A DNA stretch of 64,000 nt, from NCBI GenBank assembly GCA_030704615.1, contig CM060732.1:59253053-59317052 (forward strand), read 5' to 3'. Each line of letters begins with the position of its first letter. Within the stretch, counting starts at the first letter, position 1. This document shows, in pieces, positions 56,296 through 64,000 of the stretch. The stretch comes from Takakia lepidozioides (Eukaryota > Streptophyta > Takakiopsida > Takakiales > Takakiaceae). The notes beneath the pieces were generated by a model. The model saw only the letters and a list, made by a program, of their open reading frames with translations, was not told where the DNA came from and did not search any database. The position numbers and the translations under genes are program-made.

Positions 56296-57836
56296 TGAGT
56301 ACATGTCAGAACAGAAGCAATTCTGAATGATTATCGGGATATGTTTCCTGAGGAAATCCCTGGAATGCCTCCTGTACGTGATATTGATCATGCCATCGAA
56401 TTGGTGGCCGATTCAATACCATTTGCATGAGCACTCTATCGGCACTCAATTGCAGAAACTGAAGAACTTGAAAAACAATTGAGTGACTTACTTGAGAAGG
56501 GGTATATTCGGGCTAGCAAATCCCCTTGGGGCGCTCCAATCATGTTCAGAAAGAAAAAAGATGGTGGGTTAAGACTGTGTGTGGACTATAGGTGAATAAA
56601 TAAAATGACAATCAAGAATAAATACCCACTTCCACGCATTGATGATATCTTTGATCACCTATATGCGAGTAAGGTCTTTTCCAAACTTGATCTGCGATCA
56701 GGTTACCACCAGATACAAATTAAGGATGCAGATATTCCTAATACTGGATTCCGATCATGCTTTGGCCATTATGAATATGCGGTAATGCCATTTGGACTTA
56801 CCAATGCTCCAGCTACGTTCATGCACTTGATGAACTCTCTGTTTTGAAAATACCTTGGCAAGATGGTTCTTGTCTTTATGGATGACATCTTGGTATTTTC
56901 TAAAATAGAAGAAGAGCATGAACAACATTTGAGAATGGTCTTGGATATCTTAAGGCAGAATCATCTGTTTGCAAAGAAAAGTAAATGTGAGTTCTTTGTA
57001 GATCATATGGACTATTTGGGATTTCATATCTCAAAGGATGGGGTGTCCATTGATTCAAAGAAGATTCAGGCTGTGGCCGAATGGCCCAAACCCAAAGATA
57101 AAATAGAAGTCAGAAGCTTTGTTGGGTTTGCTAGCTTTCTGCAAAAGTTTGTCAAATCATTCTCTCGCATTGCAACCCCGATAACTGATCTACTAAAGAA
57201 CTCCACTTCTAAAGATTGGAATGAAGCTTGGACTCCAGATTGTGATGTTAGCTTTGACAAGCTAAAGTTTGCATTGACTCATGCTCCAGTCTTGAAGCTA
57301 ATTGATCCTACCAAGAATGAGATAGTGCTTTGCACTGATGCGAGTGACCTCGCTATTGGAGCAGTATTGATGCAAAGTTGTCAGGTTATTGCCTATGAGT
57401 CCAGAAAGCTCAGTCCAGCTGAACAAAATTATCCTGTTCATGAAAAAGAACTTTTGGCTATGATTCACGCACTGAAGATATGGAGGCACTACTTGCTTCA
57501 TGTGGACTTTACAATTGAAACGGATCATGAGAGTTTAAAATATCTCAGACACAACCCAATTTGAGTCGTCGCCAGATTCGATGGGTTGAATTCCTTCAGC
57601 AGTTTCATTATGATTTGCGGTATGTGAAGGGAAAAGAGAATGTACTGGCAGATGCACTCTCTAGAAGGCCGATGGTCAATGCTGTGTCGCTTGTGGAAAG
57701 CTCTATGATTGATGATGTGAAGAATCATTATGCTAATGATGTATTTTTCAAAGCACCATATGAAAGTCTCTTGCATGACCGTCTTTACAGGATTTGCGAA
57801 TGTGTATCATTTATGATTGTCATAATATTCCCATAG
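56296..57836 (+). pseudogene. Reverse transcriptase-RNase H of the split chromovirus
   Basis: Full-length domain: [97 protein letters not shown] (active site, ~56880), YLGFHISKDGVSIDSKKIQA, FVGFASFLQKFVKSFSRIA, then RNase H with LCTDASDLAIGAVLMQ, YPVHEKELLAMIHALKIWRH, IETDHESLKYL and WVEFLQQFHYDLRYVKGKEN + VLADALSRRP. Three in-frame TGA codons interrupt it (near 56428, 56594 and 56845), plus a one-base loss near 57559. Confidence 0.92.
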
Positions 57837-58386
57837 CTGGACATCCGGGCTTTCAGAGAACCTATGTGGCCGTTAAAAACAATATTTCTGGCCAGGAATG
57901 AAGAGACAGATCAAAGAGTATGTGGATATATGCTTTCCATGTCAAGTCTCAAAATCAGAAAGGATACGTCTTCCTGGATTATTACAACCACTAAGTGTTC
58001 CCAGTGGAAACTGGGAATCGATAAGTATGGATTTTATAGTGGCACTGCCACGGACCAGAAATGGACATAATAGCATCATGGTGGTTGCTGATAGACTATC
58101 TAAGACAACACACTTGATTCCCACAAAAATGACAATCACTGCCCATGAGGTGGCTTCACTCTTCATGAAAGAAATCTTTCGGATCCACGGGATACCTCGT
58201 GAGATCATTTGTGATAGGGACACGAAGTTCACAAGTCATTTCTGGATCGCTTTGTTTAAGCTTTTGGGAACCAAGTTGAGACTTAGTACTGCATATCATC
58301 CCGAAACAGATGCCCAAACAGAACGGACCAACCGAATCATTGAGGATATGCTGAGAATGTATGTTGGTCAGAGACAGACTTCTTGG
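57837..58386 (+). pseudogene. Integrase N-terminal part of the split chromovirus
   Basis: MKRQIKEYVDICFPCQVSKS holds the zinc-binding Cys pair (with the GHPGFQRTY block before it). The core has WESISMDFIVALPRTRNGHN (first Asp), REIICDRDTKFTSHFW (second Asp) and YHPETDAQTERTNRIIEDM (Glu). The frame then reads GQRQTSWE and ends at 58386 in the PPR-leader repeat. The missing remainder is at 2895-3577 on the minus strand. Confidence 0.9.
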
Positions 58387-58932
58387 GAATCTGGACCCAC
58401 ACTGCTCCCTGCTCCTTCAGCTATCCATGCCTCTGCACAAATCATGCATACATCCTTGCCATGATGCTAGCAGCTGACAATAACACCCTAGAATTGTTCC
58501 AGCAAACACCCCAACCCTACTTATCACACTAGTTCCTATGTTGACTTGCGTCTGCTTCCAACAGACATTCACCTTTTTGCCTGGATTGTTCCACCATTGA
58601 CTGGGGTCGGAACCGTATTCATTCCAGAGCTTCTCCACATCTCTATTATCTGTTTTTCGATACTTTCATGTCGACCACATTGGCAGTAACATGTCAAAAT
58701 CACTCCAACACCACCATAGATCCACCAACGAGCTAACTTGTAGAATTCAACGTGAAAATTTAGGGACGACTGTGATAGCAGGGGAAAACAGGGTGAAATA
58801 TGTTGAAGAAGGTACCTTCATTAGCAGTGGGCCTTGTTCTATCAATTGTGTTGCTGCCATTGCTGTTTCCAGTTGACCATCTACCCACTTGTAGCCGTTG
58901 TGCTATTGAAGAAGGTGCCCCCCCTTCCCCCA
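58387..58932 (-). repeat. PPR-leader repeat, inverse of the 3.6-5.1 kb units
   Basis: Minus strand contains the GTCAGCTGCTAGCATCATGG and GCAGAGGCATGGATAGCTGA blocks, ending at GTGTGGGTCCAGATTC where integrase begins. This is the left half of the unit whose right half starts at 3577. Confidence 0.82.
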
Positions 58933-59724
58933 TTATTTGATCATAGGACTCCAAAGCCTCCATACCATGTCCCTGCTGTGCATACCCTGCAAGCATCGCA
59001 TTCCATGACACCACATTTGGTTCAGCCATAGTGTTGAAAAATCCTTAATGCACCCACATTTGGCATAGACGTCCACCAGGGGAGTGTTCAGGATGACATC
59101 TGGTACAATTCCAGCTTTGACGATGTCACCATGGACCTCTTTCCCCTTTTCCAGAGGTCCCAGGCTTGCACGCGCATTGCAAACATGCGCAAGCGTGATG
59201 TGGTTGGGCTTCACCCCTTTGCGCAACATTTGCTCATAGGTCGCCAAAGCATTCCTACCACACCCATGCTTGGTAAATCCTGCCAACGTTATATTCCACA
59301 TGATCAAAGATCGCTGAGGCATTCTATAGAAATGTTGGCGAGCATCCATGATGCTCCCACACTTAACATACATGTTGACAAGGGTGTTGATTAGAAAAAA
59401 CATTTGGCATGAATCCACTTTGGATAATGTGAGTGTGCACCTGATTCCAACTTCCAAACCTAGAGCCTTTGTCAGTCTGCCTGCCTCACAAAGCATCTTC
59501 ACATGCCCCGCATAAAAGGCATTGTGGACTCCCTCTCTTGATCCTCTTTCAGAAGTTGCGGTCATGGTTGAGGACGTGCCTGATTTTATCAACTGTGTCG
59601 CTGCAGCTGTTGCCTTTAGTTGACCATCTACCCATTTAGGTTTCTTGTAGCTATTGATCCACATGGAATCACAGGTAATCTGGAGCTTGAAGTCCGGCCC
59701 TCTTGGATGAATCTGGACCCACAC
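58933..59724 (-). pseudogene. PPR protein pseudogene 1
   Basis: Plant organelle RNA-binding family of degenerate 35-residue helical repeats. A 263-residue frame starts within the leader repeat (VQIHPRGPDFKLQITCDS), then HNAFYAGHVKMLCEAGRLTK, FFLINTLVNMYVKCGSIMDA, RMPQRSLIMWNITLAGFTKH, ALATYEQMLRKGVKPNHITL and KGKEVHGDIVKAGIVPDVIL + VDVYAKCGCI. It shifts frame near 59040, after which EPNVVSWNAMLAGYAQQGHG + MEALESYDQIM continues in another frame. Order of P, L and S motifs matches PLS-class proteins. No C-terminal E/DYW domain. Truncated. Confidence 0.85.
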
Positions 59725-60160
59725 TCTATCCCTTCTCCTTCAGCTATCCATGCCTCTGCACAAATCATGCATTCATCTTTGCCCTTGCTGCTAGCAGCTG
59801 ACAATGACAACCTAGGAAACACCCAATCACACTAGTTCCTATGCTGAATTGCGTCTGCTACTCTCTGTCATCTAATAGGCATTCAACTTTTTGCCTCGGT
59901 TGTTCCACCATTCACTGGGGTCAACAAAGTATTCATTCCACACCTTCTCCTCATCTCTGTTATTTGTTTTGGATCCTTTCCTGCTGCCACATCGGCAGTT
60001 ACTTGTCATAGTCATTCCAAACCACCATAGATCTACCCAACGAGCTAACTTACAGAATTCAATATGCATCTCAAGGCCGAGTCTGATGAGTCTGATGAGA
60101 GGGCAAAATAGGCTGAAATAGGTCGAAGAAGAAGGTGCCCTCACCACATTGTCCTTGACA
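59640..60160 (-). repeat. PPR-leader repeat (second inverse unit)
   Basis: Contains intact AATCTGGAGCTTGAAGTCCG + GCCCTCTTGGATGAATCTGG (plus strand, 59678-59718), the unbroken form of the sequence split at 3577 and 58386. Also the GTTAGCTCGTTGGG block near 60035-60050. Confidence 0.85.
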
Positions 60161-60162
60161 AT

Positions 60163-60912
60163 TCAATATGTAAATTCAGGGCCGAGTCTGATGAGAGGGA
60201 AAAACAGGCTGTAATAGGTCGAAGAAGAAGGTGCCCTCACCACATTCTCCAAGGCCTCCATACCACGCCCCTGTTGTGCACACCCTGCAAGCATTGTGTT
60301 CCACGTGATGAAAGATCGTTGAGGCATTCTGTTGACCACTTGGTGAGCATCCATGATGCCCCGCACAAGGGTGTTGAGTAGAAAAATATTTGGCATGCAC
60401 TTTGGTAATGTGAGTGTGCACATGCTTTCTAGCTTCAAGGCCTTTCATCTTGATGCACTTATGCAAGAGACAGACATACGTATCCGAATCTGCTGAAATG
60501 CCTCCTTGGTTTAAATAAGGTCAGTAGAGCCTCTTTCAGCTCACAAAGCATATTCACATGCCCATAAGTGCCAGAAGAGGCATTGTGGACTCCCTCTCTT
60601 GATCCTCTTCCAGAAGTTGTGGTCATGGTTGAGGTGCCTGACTTTATCAACTGTGCCGCTGCAGCTGCTGCCTTTGGCGATGCAACCATGCACCTCTTTG
60701 CATTTGGTAATCTGACAGGCATTCACCTTGGTACAAGTCCAGCTCTGAAGATGTCGCCATGTGGACCTCTTTCCCCTTTTCCAAAGCTGCCAGGGCAGTG
60801 TCAGATTGACATTTGGTACAATTCTAGCTTTGATGATATCCCCATGCACCTCTTTGCCCTTCTCCATGCCGGCTGCCAGACTTGCACAAGCATTGCGAAT
60901 GCACACAAACAT
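60163..60912 (-). pseudogene. PPR protein pseudogene 2
   Basis: Reading minus from 60912: CIRNACASLAAGMEKGKEVH, GDIIKARIVPNVNL, a broken duplicate of the same module, GTYGHVNMLCEL, KCIKMKGLEARKHVHTHITK, and PQRSFITWNTMLAGCAQQGR + GMEAL. At least three frame changes. A pasted leader follows at 60163. Confidence 0.75.
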
Positions 60913-61034
60913 GATGTGCTTCCCCCATCATTTGCTCATAGGTCTCCAAAGCCTCCATTCCACATCCCTACTGTGCATACCCTGCAAGCACATCATATTG
61001 CACTCCACGACACCACATGTCCTTCAGCCATAGT

Positions 61035-62720
61035 GTCGAACACTCCCTTTGCATCCTAGATGCACCCACATTTTGCAAACATGTCCACCAGGGTATTGTT
61101 CAGAGTGTCATCTGGTACAATTCCAGCTCTAAAGGTGTCACCAAGCACCTCTTTCCCCATTTCCAAAGCTGACAGGGCAGTGTTCAGATTGACATTTGGC
61201 ACAATTCCAGCTTTGATGATATCCCCATGCACCTCTTGCCCTTCTCCAGGGCTGCCAGGCTTGCACACACATTGCAAATGCACACAAACATGATGTGCTT
61301 CCCCCATCATTTGCTCATAGCTCTCCAAAGCCTCCATCCCACGTCCCTGCCGTGCATACCCTGCAAGCATCGCACTCCACAACACCACATCTTGTTCAGC
61401 CATAGTTTCGAACACTCCCTTTGCATCCTAGATGCACCCACATTTTGTAAACATGTTCACCAGGGTATTGTTCAGAATGACATCTGGTACAATTCCAGCT
61501 CTGCAAATGTCGCCATGGACCTCTTTCCCCTTTTCCAAAGCTGCCAGGGCAGTGTTCAGATTGACATTTGGCACAATTCCAGCATTGATGTCCCCATGCA
61601 CCTATTGCCCTTCTCCAGGGCTGCCAGGCTTGCACAAGCATTGCAAATGCACACAAACATGATGTGCTTCCCCCATCCTTCGCTCATAGCTCTCCAAAGC
61701 CTCCATCCCACATCCCTGCCGTGCATACCCTGCAAGCATCGCACTCCACAACACCACATCTCGTTCAGCCATAGTGTCAAACACTCCCTTTGCATCCTAG
61801 ATGCACCCACATTTTGCATACATGTCCACCAGGGTATGGTTCAAAATGACATTTGGTACAATTCCAGCTCTGAAGATGTCGCCATGGACCTCTTTCCCCT
61901 TTTCCAAAGATGCCAGGGCAGTGTTCATAATGACATTTGGTAAAATTCCAGCTTTGATGATACCCCATGCACCTCTTTGCCCTTGTCTAGGGCTCAATGC
62001 ACCCACATTTTGCATACATGTCCACCAGGATATGGTTCAGCATGACATTTGGTACAATTCCAGCTCTGAAGATGTCGCCATGGACCTCTTTCCCCTTTTC
62101 AAGAGCTGCCAGGGCAGTGTTCATAATGACATTTGGTACAATTCCAGCTTTGATGATATCCCCATGCACCTCTTTGCCCTTGTCCAAGCTCGATGCACCC
62201 ACATTTCGCATACATGTCCACCAGGGTATGTTTCAGAATACAATTCCAGCTTTGATGATATCCCCATGCATCTCTTTGCCCTTGTCTAGGGCTGCCAGGC
62301 TTGCACAAGCATTGCAAATGCACACAAAGTGGCTAGGCTTCACCCCCTCCCCCATCATTTGATCATAGGTCTCCAAAGCCTCCATCCCACGTCCCTGTTG
62401 TGCATACCCTGCAAGCATCGCACCCACAACACCACATCTCGTTCAGCCATAGAGTTGACAACTCCCTTTGCATCCTCAATGCATCCACATTTGGCATACA
62501 TGTCCAGGTCAGGGCAGTGTTCAGAATGACATCTGGTGCAATTCCAGCTTTGACCGATGTCACCATGGACCTCGTTCCCCTTTTCCAGGCTTGCACACGC
62601 ATTGCAAACACATACAAATGCGATGTGGTTGGGCTCCACCCCTTCGCGCATCATTTGCTCACAGGTCTCCAAAGCATTCGTACCACGCCCATGCTTGGTA
62701 ATCCTGCCAACATTATATTA
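61035..62720 (-). pseudogene. Tandemly amplified PPR module array
   Basis: The same ~300-380-bp coding module is repeated about five times: ACASLAALEKGKEVHGDI + IKAGIVPNVILNTAL + VDMYAKCGCI + VFDTMAERDVVLWSAMLAGY + RGMEALESYEQMMGE. Copies start near 62700, 62330, 62190, 61970, 61660 and 61300 (approximate). They are very similar in DNA and differ by small indels, so frames change often. Real PPR repeats in one protein usually diverge strongly, so near-identical modules indicate recent unequal crossing-over. Not translatable as one protein here. Confidence 0.82.
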
Positions 62721-62727
62721 CACGTGA

Positions 62728-63330
62728 TCAAAGATCGTTGAGGCATTCTGTGTTGAACACTTGGTGATCATCCATGATGCTCCCCTTAACATACATGTTG
62801 ACAAGGTTGTTGAGTAGAAAAACGTTCGGCGTGAATCCACTTTGGACAATGTGAGTGTGCACCTGCTTTCCAACTTCTAGGCCTTTCATCTTGATGCACT
62901 TAGGCAAGACACACATACGTATCTACATCTGCTGAAATGCCTCTTTGGTTTAAAATCTGTAGAGCCTCTTTCAGTCTGTCTACCTCATAAAGCATCTTCA
63001 CATGCCCATAAGTGCCAGAAGAGGCATTGTGGACTCCCTCTCTTGATCCTCTTCCAGAAGCTGTGGTCATGGTTGAAGTGCCTGATTTTATCAACTGTGC
63101 CGCTACAGCTGCCGCTTCCAGCTAACCATCTACCCATGGAGGTTTCTTTGTAGTTATCCTTCCACAGGGATCCATATGTAATCTGGAGCTTGAAATCCGA
63201 CCCTCTTAGATGAATATGGACCCACACTCTATCCTGCTCCTTCAGCTATCACTGCCTCTGCACAAATCATGCATACATCCTTGCCTTGCTGCCAACGCGA
63301 TCATCGTACTCCACGACACCACATCTCGTT
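62728..63330 (-). pseudogene. PPR protein 5' end and leader, pseudogene 3
   Basis: From 63227: VHIHLRGSDFKLQITYGSLW (leader repeat), then GTYGHVKMLYEVDRLKEALQ + ILNQRG, then KCIKMKGLEVGKQVHTHIVQ and SGFTPNVFLLNNLVNMYVKG. The arrangement equals that of pseudogene 1, so this is the 5' end of the module array at 61035-62720. A further PPR scrap on minus at 63300-63480 reads DIVKAGIVGFAIPNTAVVDM + YAECGSIEDANVVFD. Confidence 0.8.
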
Positions 63331-63489
63331 GAGCCACAGTCGAACACTACATTTGCATCTTCAATGCTCCCGCATTCGGCATACATGTCCACCACGGCGG
63401 TGTTCGGAATGGCAAACCCTACAATTCCAGCTTTCACGATGTCACAATGGACCTTCCATGTCACTTCCAGGTGGAGGCAGTACATATTA

Positions 63490-64000
63490 AAATATGCAAG
63501 CCCCCAAAGGCCAGATTTTGTTTGCCTGTTCTTGTGAAACACAAGTCAGCAAATGTGGCCCCGAATCACGGGTGCAATCAATGCGCAGTGGTTCATGGAG
63601 TAGTTGAGTTGACTACATATTCACTTTAATGAATAAATATCTTTATTCCATTAATCGAATTATGAATGAAAATTTCTAGTCGCATGTGCAGTAATTAGAA
63701 CCACTTGTAATTTCCGCTTTTTCAAATTTTATGTTTTTACGCAATTAATTAAATAGCCCGGATTTTTGCTACGACTCCGGAGTCGTTGACCCCACTTCTG
63801 CCCGCCGTCTGAAATGCCCCCGTGGGCCCACATTGTCCGTTTCGACACTCCAGTAGTCCTGCTTACTGCCAAGTGGTTCCTGGAGTGGTTGGCGTACACC
63901 CAGTCGATTCGGAAAAGACACAAATGCTTCTAGTGATTGATGATCCCAGCCTCAATTGGGCAACCCTTCCTGAAAGGCCTCTGGACTGCTTTGCTAAGCT
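63490..64000. other. No recognised feature
   Basis: AT-rich then mixed sequence to the window edge. No repeat from elsewhere in the window and no coding motif seen. Confidence 0.4.

Noticed and set aside
1-64000. tRNA and rRNA genes
   Set aside because: No cloverleaf with conserved TTCRANTC-type loop or rRNA block recognised; only the tRNA-complementary primer sites of LTR elements were found.

Overview
Plant nuclear DNA, dominated by mobile elements. The host-like pieces are spliced exons of plant genes: a GDSL esterase/lipase, a DNAJC17-like J-protein, an M18 aspartyl aminopeptidase, a thylakoid-type CcdA and a decayed PPR cluster. Introns have GT/AG borders. I cannot name the species. The PPR expansion and TE content suggest a non-seed land plant, but that is inference.

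Layout. 0-2.4 kb: LTR tail, GDSL exons, J-domain exon. 2.4-3.6 kb: the 3' part of a Ty3/gypsy chromovirus (minus). 3.6-5.1 kb: repeats derived from the leader of the PPR genes. 5.8-24.0 kb: a composite DNA transposon with CATGAGC-rich inverted termini. It holds two related copies, each with a methyltransferase-like gene (minus) facing a MULE/SWIM transposase gene (plus) across arrays of the palindrome TTCGGCGCCGAA. 24.0-28.4 kb: 5'-truncated LTR element (plus) with novel ORFs. 29.1-38.7 kb: complete 9.6 kb Athila/Tat-like LTR retrotransposon (minus) with target duplication AATAC. It and the 24-28 kb element lie between or next to exons of the aspartyl aminopeptidase gene. 42-48.7 kb: gypsy pol without gag between 1 kb direct repeats. 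49-52 kb: CACTA/TNP2-like transposase gene. 52.7-53.7 kb: CcdA exons. 54.0-58.4 kb: the 5' part of the chromovirus (plus). 58.4-63.3 kb: PPR pseudogene cluster.

Two results stand out. First, the chromovirus pieces at 2.4-3.6 and 54.0-58.4 kb are complementary halves of one element. They break at the same integrase point, each is joined to one half of the same PPR-leader repeat, and their outer LTR ends carry the same TTCA flank. This is the signature of a ~54.8 kb inversion with breakpoints near 3,577 and 58,386. Second, the 18.2 kb composite transposon pairs a beta-class-like (motif IV before motif I) amino-methyltransferase gene with a DDE/SWIM transposase, separated by hundreds of bases of GGCGCC palindromes whose spacers differ between arrays. 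I do not recognise this system.

Single-base indels in homopolymer runs break several otherwise well conserved exons, so some apparent pseudogenes may be assembly errors.
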